From: JAXFQS01 sp034178815
Lineage (GTDB): Bacteria; Verrucomicrobiota; Kiritimatiellia; RFP12; DVOR01
DNA: 9,883 nt
NCBI GenBank assembly: GCA_034178815.1
Contig: JAXFQS010000088.1
Span: 1 to 9,883 of the forward strand
Reading direction: 5' to 3'
Shown here: piece after piece, positions 1-6,013 of the stretch
Layout: every line of letters begins with the position of its first letter
Numbering within the stretch: position 1 is the stretch's first letter
Translations under genes and position numbers: made by a program
Notes under the pieces: generated by a model
The model's database searches: none
The model's input: the letters and a program-made list of their open reading frames with translations, nothing else
What the model was told of the DNA's origin: nothing

Positions 1-138
1 CGCGTAGCCTGGAGCAATGTGCCCGGCCTTGAGGTCGTTGGTTTGGGCGGAATCGGTGCGTGTGGTTTCGGGGAACTTTGGGGCGTGTAGGGGGTGGGCG
101 GGCGCGAGGCGGGGAATGATGCCGTTTTCGGTGATGCC
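1..138 (-). CDS. Possible partial coding sequence running off the left edge, product unknown
   Basis: On the minus strand, codons ending at multiples of three read as 46 protein-like residues (for example ENGIIPRLAPAHPLHAPKFP, later TDSAQTNDLKAGHIAPGYA) and continue past the edge. Codon position 1 is purine-rich and position 3 is mostly C, the pattern expected of genes in GC-rich genomes, although the plus strand here is G-rich in general. No ATG, GTG or TTG start with a ribosome-binding site is visible close upstream in this frame. A second minus-strand frame, from a GTG at 345-347, reads plausibly down to about 140 and would join this one only through a frameshift in a GC-rich run at 136-150. 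I do not recognise the product. It could be a real gene fragment, a broken gene or a chance open frame. Confidence 0.3.
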
Positions 139-491
139 GCCCCGCCGCTGTCGTTGAATGTTCCGCCTTGAGGGGTGCCCCCGCTCCGGGCGAAAGGTTG
201 CAACCAATCGGTGGCGAAGGTAACCAGGTGTGCGAGCGGGAGGTGGGCACCTCCGAGGGGCTTGCCTGCCAACCTCCGGGCGGCATTCCTTGCTAGGCGC
301 AGAGGGTCGCACGGCGGCTCTCTGTGTTGCGCCAGTGCCTCGGACACAGGGCGGTCGGTTCATCTGTCGCGAACTGTCGTGTGGCGCCGCGAAGCCGTTC
401 ATTCTTGTCTCTACCGCCCCCCGCCCGAAGCCGTGGGAAATCACCGGAGGCTGCAATCGAGCGCGGAGCCCGCCGCCCGCCAGCGGCAGCA
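1..491. other. Left-edge region without a securely assigned gene
   Basis: This 491-base stretch lies downstream of the larA-like gene and reaches the window edge. I recognise no protein family, tRNA, rRNA or transposon end in it. It contains a 6-bp hairpin at 239-254 (GGAGGT, loop GGGC, ACCTCC) and two copies of CGAAGCCGT near 394 and 427. I see no convincing intrinsic terminator behind the larA-like stop. The only coding signal is on the minus strand near the edge and is listed separately. The rest may be a decayed gene or spacer. Confidence 0.5.
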
Positions 492-1778
492 TCAGAGGCG
501 CGCCTCCAACTTCTCGCGCGTGGACCAAAGTCCCGCGGAGGGCGTCGAGATATAGTAGACTTCCTCCCCGTCGGGCATCACATTAAAGCCATTCTTCATC
601 GTCGCAGGATTGTAGCGCGCGAGCGTCTCCCGAAGGTCTGCGTAGCCGAAACAGACCGACTCGATTTCCTCCTTCGAAAGCGAACCCGGCGCGTAGGTGA
701 TGCGGAACCGTCCCTCCGACGAGCCGTGTATCAGATGCGCCGTTCCGTGCGTCAGATCCTGCAGAATCGGTTCCTTCTTCCACAGCCCCATCACACGCTC
801 CGTCCCCGAATACCCGAACCGGCGAATCAGATCGTCGACATCAGACTGTTCGCCGAAACGCTTTAGCCCCGGCGCGACAATCAGCAACTCGCCACCATCC
901 GCCATCGCCATCCGCGTACGGTAGATTGCCTTGTTCGCCACCCAGGTCGAATGGAACTCGTCGCCCTGCATAACCGCAACCACCTTCTTGAGCGGCGGGA
1001 CGATAGTAATGTTCTGCTCCCGCGACAACCTCGCCGCCTCCAGGTAAGTCTCCTCATCGTCCCCGACAAAGACCCCCGTGTGGCGCAGTTCACCCTTCGA
1101 ATCATAGGCCATCACGACCTCGAAATAGAAGTCCGGCAACCCGCCCAAATAGCGCGCTTCCGCCATATTGTAGCAAGCGCGCAAAGGCGTCACCAGCCGC
1201 CCGAGATTGTTTTCAATCCCGCAGCAGGCAGCCATCATATGGGAGGCGCAAATCATAGGTTTGCCGCCCAGTCCGATGAAGTAGTTCTTGTTGTGGTTGG
1301 CAAACCCGAGCACCTCGTGCGGCACGACATGGCCGATGTTGATTACCAGATCCCAGGCGCCGTCAAGGAGTTGTGTGCTCAGGCTCACGGGTATAGACCA
1401 GTCGGCTTTGCCCTTGGAAACCTCCCGGACATAGTCGGCGGGAATCTCGCCAATGGTGCGCACGGCGTTGCGCCAGTCGTGCACGAGAATGCGCTCTTCG
1501 GGCACGCTGCCGAACATCCAGCGGTTTTGTTCGGGGGTGTGCGGGAGGTGCTGTCCGAGGGTGGGCATAAGGTAGACCTCGGCGTGCGGGGAGAAGCGTT
1601 TGTAGAAGGCCTCTGCAATCCATCCGGCGCCGCTGTGGGCTCTTGTGATGTCGGGCGGCAGAAGGAGTATGCGGCGGGGATTGGGGCATATTCGCAGGAG
1701 GGCCTGGTCGGCTGCTTGGTCGACGAGTTCAAGGATGGTTTCGCGGTCGAGGGTGCCGGTTTTCTGGAACCAGGGCAT
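492..1778 (-). CDS. LarA-like protein (lactate racemase / nickel-pincer racemase family)
   Basis: This 428-residue protein has the length and layout of the LarA family (DUF2088 fold). Family members use a nickel-pincer nucleotide to racemise or epimerise 2-hydroxy acids. Visible signatures are a DITR motif at 43-46 (family DxTR), GQHLPH at 75-80 (family GTHRP) and VPHEVLGF followed by HNKN at 152-165. His77, His154 and Lys164 line up with the nickel and pyridinium ligands of lactate racemase, and the last two keep the family spacing of 10 residues. The segment around Lys164 lacks the usual GFSGGRK wording, so this is a divergent subgroup and lactate should not be assumed as substrate. It starts at ATG 1778, with AGGAG 7 bases upstream (1786-1790), and follows the Mrp-like gene by 27 bases in one operon. 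No larB, larC or larE, which make the cofactor, is in the window. Family is confident; substrate is unknown. Confidence 0.85.
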   Translation of the reverse strand: MPWFQKTGTLDRETILELVDQAADQALLRICPNPRRILLLPPDITRAHSGAGWIAEAFYKRFSPHAEVYLMPTLGQHLPHTPEQNRWMFGSVPEERILVHDWRNAVRTIGEIPADYVREVSKGKADWSIPVSLSTQLLDGAWDLVINIGHVVPHEVLGFANHNKNYFIGLGGKPMICASHMMAACCGIENNLGRLVTPLRACYNMAEARYLGGLPDFYFEVVMAYDSKGELRHTGVFVGDDEETYLEAARLSREQNITIVPPLKKVVAVMQGDEFHSTWVANKAIYRTRMAMADGGELLIVAPGLKRFGEQSDVDDLIRRFGYSGTERVMGLWKKEPILQDLTHGTAHLIHGSSEGRFRITYAPGSLSKEEIESVCFGYADLRETLARYNPATMKNGFNVMPDGEEVYYISTPSAGLWSTREKLEARL

Positions 1779-1805
1779 AGCAGGTCTCCTAGGGGCTGGT
1801 GGGCG

Positions 1806-2630
1806 TCAGGCGAGGCAGGTTTCGAGCACGGGGTCGAGCCAGTCTCCGGCGAAGTCTTCGATCTTTCCCTGGTCGCAGAGGGCGGCGAGGTTTGGGTCGA
1901 GCGGGAGACCGGCGGTGACGGGAATGGCGTATTGTTCTGCGCTCTGGCGGAGGCGGCTCTCGCCGAAGAGGGGGTGGCGCTGATGGCATCCAGGGCACTC
2001 GAAGTAGGCCATATTTTCGACGAGAGCTTTGACGGGGATGTTCATCTTGGAGGCCATTCGGACGGACTTTCCGACGATTTGGCCGACGAGTTCCTGTGGG
2101 GTTGAGACGATGACGGCGGCGTCAACGGGGATGCTCTGATAGACGGTCAATGGGACATCTCCGGTGCCTGGGGGCATGTCGAGGAAGAGCACATCGATGT
2201 CTTTCCAGACGACATCCGTCCAGAACTGTTTGACGGCTCCAGCGATGACGGGGCCACGCCAGATGACGGGTTCGGTCTCGTCGGGGAGCAGGAGGTTGAG
2301 CGAGACGAGGTCGATGCCGGTTCGGGTGGTGGCGGGGAGGACGCCCTCGTCGGTCATAACGGCGGGCCCTTTGACGCCGAAGATCTTGGGTGCCGAGGGC
2401 CCGGTGATGTCGGCGTCGAGCAGGCCGACGCGCAATCCCTTGCGCCGCGCCATAACGGCCAAAAGCGCGGTGGTGAGGGATTTGCCGACACCTCCTTTGC
2501 CGCTGGCGACCGCGACGACGCGGGAGACTTTGGAGGCTTTGTTGAGTTCGGCGAGGAAAGATTGGGGGGCCTTTCGGTCGGCGCAGTCGCTGCCGCAGCT
2601 CTTGCAGTCGTGGGAACAGGAATCGCTCAT
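1806..2630 (-). CDS. mrp: Mrp/NBP35-family Fe-S cluster carrier ATPase
   Basis: This 274-residue cytoplasmic P-loop NTPase belongs to the Mrp/ApbC/NBP35 group, dimers that hold and hand over [4Fe-4S] clusters. The deviant Walker A is GKGGVGKS at 44-51, the switch and Walker B region is LDADITGPSAPK at 71-82 and DVLFLDMPPGTGD at 146-158, and the cluster-binding CPGC is at 212-215. The short N-terminal extension carries Cys5, Cys9, Cys12 and Cys16, resembling the extra cluster site of NBP35 proteins. I chose ATG 2630 because GGAG sits 7 bases upstream (2638-2641); an in-frame TTG at 2645 would overlap that site. A strong promoter lies at 2663-2691. It is first in an operon with the larA-like gene, so it may supply clusters to an Fe-S step linked to that protein, but Mrp proteins are often general housekeeping carriers. 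Confidence 0.93.
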   Translation of the reverse strand: MSDSCSHDCKSCGSDCADRKAPQSFLAELNKASKVSRVVAVASGKGGVGKSLTTALLAVMARRKGLRVGLLDADITGPSAPKIFGVKGPAVMTDEGVLPATTRTGIDLVSLNLLLPDETEPVIWRGPVIAGAVKQFWTDVVWKDIDVLFLDMPPGTGDVPLTVYQSIPVDAAVIVSTPQELVGQIVGKSVRMASKMNIPVKALVENMAYFECPGCHQRHPLFGESRLRQSAEQYAIPVTAGLPLDPNLAALCDQGKIEDFAGDWLDPVLETCLA

Positions 2631-2662
2631 GGGGAAACTCCGCAAATCGTGAAAAGGTCTCC

Positions 2663-2691
2663 AGTATACAAAACCCGTCTTCGAAAGTCAA
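2663..2691 (-). promoter_or_regulatory. Sigma70-like promoter of the mrp-larA-like operon
   Basis: Read on the minus strand, TTGACT (2686-2691) and TATACT (2663-2668) are separated by exactly 17 bases. Each hexamer matches the consensus at 5 of 6 positions. Transcription would start near 2656, giving a leader of about 26 bases that contains the GGAG at 2638-2641 ahead of the mrp ATG. Confidence 0.75.
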
Positions 2692-2717
2692 TCCACCCCT
2701 GCCGCCGCGCGTGCTCC

Positions 2718-2747
2718 CGTTCTCATCCCGAAAGGTTCCCGAGAACG
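2718..2747. repeat. Inverted repeat, 7-bp perfect arms
   Basis: CGTTCTC (2718-2724) and GAGAACG (2741-2747) are perfect reverse complements separated by 16 bases. They lie just upstream of the -35 box of the mrp promoter. The element could be an operator half-site pair or a chance match in GC-rich DNA. Confidence 0.4.
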
Positions 2748-2756
2748 CCCTCTGAA

Positions 2757-2789
2757 GGTGGTAACCTGCCGCCCCCGGAGGTTGCCACC
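2757..2789. repeat. Inverted repeat, 10-bp arms with one G-T pair
   Basis: GGTGGTAACC (2757-2766) and GGTTGCCACC (2780-2789) are reverse complements at 9 of 10 positions with a 13-base spacer. The remaining position could form a G-U pair in RNA. It is the best inverted repeat in the divergent region. No T run follows, so a terminator is unlikely and an operator is the more natural reading. Confidence 0.45.
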
Positions 2790-2902
2790 CCCGCCCCCCA
2801 GTCGAGCCAACCATCCAGACCCTATCCTGGCACCCTTTCGGGGGCGCAACTCGCCCTTTGTCCCGACGGGGGAGGGTACCGTCCGCCCGACCGGCTCCTT
2901 CC

Positions 2903-2936
2903 GCAAGCGGCGCGCCGGAGGGGGTTTTGGGCTTGC
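2903..2936. repeat. Inverted repeat overlapping the rightward -35 box
   Basis: GCAAGC (2903-2908) and GCTTGC (2931-2936) are perfect reverse complements 22 bases apart. The right arm overlaps the proposed -35 box TTGCCA at 2933-2938, so a bound repressor would block it. Arms of 6 bp are short and may be chance. Confidence 0.3.
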
Positions 2937-2961
2937 CATTTCGGGCGCGTTGTGGGATAAT
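2933..2961 (+). promoter_or_regulatory. Sigma70-like promoter facing the eight-gene cluster
   Basis: TTGCCA (2933-2938) and GATAAT (2956-2961) are separated by 17 bases and match the consensus at 5 of 6 positions each. The predicted start of transcription is about 2968, only about 3 bases before the ATG at 2971. The Shine-Dalgarno-like GGAGGGG at 2962-2968 would then be almost absent from the message. Either this promoter makes a nearly leaderless transcript or the real start lies further upstream. Confidence 0.5.
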
Positions 2962-2970
2962 GGAGGGGAA

Positions 2971-4389
2971 ATGAAACCGGCAACAGAACAGCGCAAACCG
3001 TTCCTCGGCGGACGCCTGTGGCGGCTCGACACAACCGGGCGCGCCTGGCCCGTGCGCGTTGCCATCCGCCTTCTGCGCGTGTTCGTCACCGTTGCGCTCG
3101 GCTTCCGCCGCGACCGTTGCGCCCTGCACGCCTCTGCGCTGACCTACTACTCCCTGATGGCGCTCATCCCCGTGCTCGTCGTCAGCCTCTCCGTCGCCAA
3201 AGGGCTCAACGCCGACCGCCTAGCAAAAGAGTTCGTCGAACAGAAACTCGAAGCCTGCCTCGCGGAAATGGAGGCCACCGCCGCCAAAGCCGCCGCCCCC
3301 GCCGCTACCGCCCCGGACACGCCGCCCCAGGTTCAACGCCCTGTAAGCGAATTCTCGGCCCAAATCCGAACCATCTTCCAAAAAGGCTACGACCAAATCC
3401 ACTCCCTCGACTTCGGCAAACTCGGCGCAATCGGCGCCCTCGGACTCCTCTTCGGCGCCCTCGGGCTCCTGCGCAAAATTGAAGCCTCCTTCAACGCCGT
3501 ATGGGACGCCCCCCGCGCCCGCAGCCTCTGGCGCTCCTTCACAGACTACCTCATCGTCCTGATGATTCTCCCCCTCCTGCTCGCGGCCGCCTCCTCCATC
3601 AGCGTAGCCGACCTCCTCCGCCAGGGAATCGCAGCCCTCGACCACACCGCCGCCGACGCAACCGCCGGATTCCTCCAGACCCGCTGGGTCAAGACCGCCG
3701 CCACCCTGCTCGGCACCACGGGCACCTTCGCCTTCCTCTTGGGCTATATGCCCAACATCCGCGTCAAGTTCCACGCCGCCCTCCTCGCCGGCTTCGCCAC
3801 CACCCTAGTCTTCATGGCCTGGCTCAAAGCCTGCATCCTCTTTCAGGTCGGCATCGCCAACTACAGCACCCTCTACGGCGGCTTTGCAACCCTCCCCATC
3901 CTGCTGATGTGGGTCTACATCAGTTGGCAAATCATCCTCTTCGGAGCCGAGTTCGCCTTCGCCATCCAGTCGGGCGACGCCTGGGGCCTCGACGCCCTTG
4001 CCGCCGCCGCCAGCCCAACCGCCCGCATCCTCGTCTCCCTCGCCATCTGCGATACCGTCGCCGCCCAATCCCGCACCCCCAATCCCAAACCCCTCCGCAG
4101 TGATGACTTCGCACGGGAAAAGGGCCTTTCCCCCAGACTTGCCCGCAGCCTCGTGTCCCGACTCGAAGCCCAGGGCATCCTAATCGAAGATGCCGCCCAT
4201 CCCGGCGACTACTACCTCCGCCCGTGCGCCACCGACCTCACCGCGCAGACCGTCGTCAAAGCCATTCTCGAAGACGGCGCTGCCCTCGATGAGTTCGCCC
4301 GCCGCGGTCGCGGACTCGACGCATTTGCCCCCTGGCAGGCCCTTCTCCGACAGGATCCCCAGCCAGCACTCCAGAAGCCGCTCGCCTAG
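2971..4389 (+). CDS. YihY/UPF0761-family membrane protein with C-terminal winged-helix-like domain
   Basis: This 472-residue inner-membrane protein belongs to the YihY family, once misnamed ribonuclease BN, whose molecular role is not settled. The family signature is visible in HASALTYYSLMALIPVLVVS (53-72), the hydrophobic stretch with LLRKIEASFNAVW (about 151-178), two membrane segments at about 190-212 and 240-260, and the conserved block GYMPNIRVKFHAALLAGF (258-275) through YSTLYGGFATLPILLMWVYI to about 333. Residues about 100-125 are a low-complexity Ala/Pro insertion between the first two conserved blocks. The tail (about 378-445) looks like a winged helix, SDDFAREKGLSPRLARSLVS then RLEAQGILIED. 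ATG 2971 is preceded by GGAGGGGAA; the frame is open back to 2758, but that part is proline/arginine-rich and not protein-like. It is the first gene of the rightward cluster, 2 bases ahead of trmB. Confidence 0.85.
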   Translation: MKPATEQRKPFLGGRLWRLDTTGRAWPVRVAIRLLRVFVTVALGFRRDRCALHASALTYYSLMALIPVLVVSLSVAKGLNADRLAKEFVEQKLEACLAEMEATAAKAAAPAATAPDTPPQVQRPVSEFSAQIRTIFQKGYDQIHSLDFGKLGAIGALGLLFGALGLLRKIEASFNAVWDAPRARSLWRSFTDYLIVLMILPLLLAAASSISVADLLRQGIAALDHTAADATAGFLQTRWVKTAATLLGTTGTFAFLLGYMPNIRVKFHAALLAGFATTLVFMAWLKACILFQVGIANYSTLYGGFATLPILLMWVYISWQIILFGAEFAFAIQSGDAWGLDALAAAASPTARILVSLAICDTVAAQSRTPNPKPLRSDDFAREKGLSPRLARSLVSRLEAQGILIEDAAHPGDYYLRPCATDLTAQTVVKAILEDGAALDEFARRGRGLDAFAPWQALLRQDPQPALQKPLA

Positions 4390-4391
4390 CC

Positions 4392-4991
4392 ATGTTCCCA
4401 AAAGACGACAAAACCTTCATCATCGACCACCCCGACATCGACAGGCCCTTGCCCTTTGATGCCATCTTCGATCCTGCGCGCCCCGTCGAGGTCGACATCG
4501 GTTGCGGCAAAGGCCGTTTCCTCATAGCCCACGCCCGAAACCATCCCGAGACCCAGTTCCTCGGCATTGAACGACAGCTCGACCGCGTACGCTCCGTCAA
4601 CAAGAAAGCAGTCCTCAACAACCTCCAAAATGTGCGCGTCCTGCGCCTCGAAGCAGCCTTTTCCCTCGCCTGGATGCTCCCCGAAGAACGCATCCAGACA
4701 TTCTACCTCTTCTTCCCCGACCCTTGGCCCAAAAAACGCCATCACAAACGCCGCCTCGTCGCCCCCGGATTCGACGAACTCGTCCGCACCCGTTTGGTCA
4801 AAGGCGGCACCATCCAAATGGCCACCGACCATCTCCCCTATCACGAAGAGATGCTCGCCCTCTTCCGGGCCAACCCCGCCTTCCGAGAAATCCCCGCCAT
4901 GGAGCGGAGCCCGGAAGAACAGACCGATTTCGAGCTGATATTCCGAGGGCAAGGTCTGCCCATCGGAGCCAGCGCATTCCAGAAAAACTGA
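4392..4991 (+). CDS. trmB: tRNA (guanine-N7-)-methyltransferase
   Basis: TrmB methylates N7 of G46 in the variable loop of tRNAs, using S-adenosylmethionine, in the cytoplasm. The 199-residue product has the SAM-binding VDIGCGKGRF (34-43), the acidic GIE at 58-60, the diagnostic FFPDPWPKKRHHKRR (107-121), the ATDH segment (144-147) and a final TDFE (178-181) in place of the usual TKFE. Length is normal for the shorter bacterial forms. The ATG lies 2 bases after the stop of the YihY-family gene and has no clear ribosome-binding site, so translation is probably coupled to it. It is a housekeeping RNA-modification gene and may simply share the transcript. Confidence 0.95.
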   Translation: MFPKDDKTFIIDHPDIDRPLPFDAIFDPARPVEVDIGCGKGRFLIAHARNHPETQFLGIERQLDRVRSVNKKAVLNNLQNVRVLRLEAAFSLAWMLPEERIQTFYLFFPDPWPKKRHHKRRLVAPGFDELVRTRLVKGGTIQMATDHLPYHEEMLALFRANPAFREIPAMERSPEEQTDFELIFRGQGLPIGASAFQKN

Positions 4992-5015
4992 ACCCAAACA
5001 AGGAATCCAACCACC

Positions 5016-5156
5016 ATGCAAAAGTATGTCTGCAACGTCTGCGGCTATGTCTACGACCCCGCCGAAAACGGCAATGTCCCCTTCGATCAACTGCCTGATG
5101 ATTGGTGCTGCCCCGTCTGCGGAGTCGGCAAAGATCAGTTCTCCCCCGCTGACTGA
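5016..5156 (+). CDS. Rubredoxin (short-loop type, 46 residues)
   Basis: Rubredoxin is a small cytoplasmic one-electron carrier with a single iron held by four cysteines. The translation begins MQKYVCNVCGYVYDPAENGN and ends GVGKDQFSPAD. The iron ligands are Cys6, Cys9, Cys32 and Cys35; Cys31 is an extra, non-canonical neighbour. At 46 residues it lacks about 7 residues of the loop found in ordinary rubredoxins of 52-54. From memory it is very close to the short rubredoxin of Desulfovibrio desulfuricans. AAGGA at 5000-5004 lies 11 bases before the ATG. It sits 24 bases after trmB and 3 bases before nfo. There is no signal peptide, so it cannot directly serve the exported rubrerythrin downstream unless a membrane step exists; a cytoplasmic partner such as a superoxide reductase or oxygen reductase elsewhere is likely. 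Confidence 0.95.
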   Translation: MQKYVCNVCGYVYDPAENGNVPFDQLPDDWCCPVCGVGKDQFSPAD

Positions 5157-5159
5157 TTT

Positions 5160-6011
5160 GTGTACTACATCGGCCCCCATGTCTCGGCTGCGGGCGGCAT
5201 TGCCAATGCCCCGCTCAACGCCGCCAAGTTAGGCGCCACCGGCTTCGCGTTCTTCCTCAAGAACCAGAGGCAATGGACAGCCAAACCCTACTCAAGGGAG
5301 GAGACCGTCGCCTTCCGCCGCAACTTGGCGGAGCACGGTTTCCTGCCCGAGAGCGTCCTCCCTCACGCCGGATATCTCATCAACTTGGCAAACCCCGATC
5401 CGGAGGCGCACCAGCGTTCGATGGACTCGTTCCTTGACGAACTGATGCGCTGTGCGGCTTTGGGCCTGCCGCTGTTGAACCTGCATCCCGGCAGCCACCT
5501 GCGCAAACTGACGCCGGAAGCCGCTTGCGACCGCGTGGCGCAGTCGATCAATGCCGCGCACCGTCAGGTTCCTGGGGTAACCGTCGTGCTGGAGAATACC
5601 GCTGGCCAGGGCGGTTGCCTTGGACATGACTTTGCCGAACTTGCCCGCATTCGGCAGGGGGTGGAAGACAAGAGCCGGTTGGGTTTCTGCATTGATACGG
5701 CCCACACATTCGAGGCAGGTCGCGACCTCTCCTCGGCCGAGGGCTACTTCCGCATCATGGAGGCGTTCGACACGGCGGTCGGGCTGGATAACCTCCGGGG
5801 AATGCATCTCAATGACTCCAAGACGCCCTTGGCCGCCCGTGTGGATCGGCACGAGTCTTTGGGTAAGGGGCACATTGGATGGGAACTTTTTCGCACGCTT
5901 TGCGGAGACCGGCGGCTGGAGGGAATCCCTCTCATCCTAGAGACGCCGGACGAGTCGATCTGGGCCGATGAAGTGGCCCGGCTCAAGGATTTCACGCAAC
6001 AAAGAGGTTGA
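5160..6011 (+). CDS. nfo: Endonuclease IV (AP endonuclease)
   Basis: Endonuclease IV cuts DNA 5' of abasic sites and removes blocked 3' ends left by oxidative damage, working in base-excision repair in the cytoplasm. The 283-residue TIM-barrel protein keeps all nine ligands of the trinuclear zinc site at the same numbers as the E. coli enzyme: His69, His109, Glu145, Asp179, His182, His216, Asp229, His231 and Glu261. Signature stretches are NLHPGSHL (107-114), CIDTAHTFEAG (177-187) and GMHLNDSK (214-221). The start is GTG 5160, 3 bases after the rubredoxin stop, without a visible ribosome-binding site, which suggests coupling to rubredoxin translation. The protein would begin MYYIGPHVSAAGG, as in the family. 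Strand composition shifts inside the gene near 5400. Placement with rubredoxin and rubrerythrin fits an oxidative-stress role. Confidence 0.97.
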   Translation: MYYIGPHVSAAGGIANAPLNAAKLGATGFAFFLKNQRQWTAKPYSREETVAFRRNLAEHGFLPESVLPHAGYLINLANPDPEAHQRSMDSFLDELMRCAALGLPLLNLHPGSHLRKLTPEAACDRVAQSINAAHRQVPGVTVVLENTAGQGGCLGHDFAELARIRQGVEDKSRLGFCIDTAHTFEAGRDLSSAEGYFRIMEAFDTAVGLDNLRGMHLNDSKTPLAARVDRHESLGKGHIGWELFRTLCGDRRLEGIPLILETPDESIWADEVARLKDFTQQRG

Positions 6012-6013
6012 AA

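Larger units (their letters stand above)
2631..2970. other. Divergent intergenic regulatory region
   Basis: This 340-base gap separates the minus-strand mrp operon from the plus-strand eight-gene cluster. It holds a sigma70-like promoter at each end, three inverted repeats between or overlapping them, and no coding frame I believe. The centre (about 2790-2930) is C- and G-rich with several short runs. The layout suggests two independently started transcription units that could share an operator. No known riboswitch is recognised. Confidence 0.7.

Noticed and set aside
180..480. A resemblance to RNase P RNA on the minus strand (a stretch like CAACACAGAGAGCCGCC).
   Set aside because: The universal core segments of RNase P RNA, such as GAGGAAAGTCCGG and the matching ACAGAACCCGG, are absent.
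951..2105. A 384-codon plus-strand open frame across the larA-like and mrp genes.
   Set aside because: It spans two recognised genes and their spacer on the other strand and shows no family motif; it is a mirror of their codon bias.
2631..2645. An in-frame TTG at 2645 as the start of mrp.
   Set aside because: It overlaps the GGAG that is correctly spaced for ATG 2630, and the extra residues have no parallel in the family.
2758..2970. An upstream GTG start for the YihY-family protein, adding 71 residues.
   Set aside because: The added residues are proline/arginine-rich and match nothing in the family, while ATG 2971 has an adjacent Shine-Dalgarno-like sequence.
2122..3129. A 335-codon minus-strand open frame through the divergent region.
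   Set aside because: It overlaps mrp in another frame and crosses both promoters; composition is Arg/Pro-rich and not protein-like.
6008..6013. An in-frame TTG at 6008 as the start of the hydrogenase.
   Set aside because: ATG 6014 has AGAGG at a good distance; the TTG would overlap the nfo stop and add only two residues.
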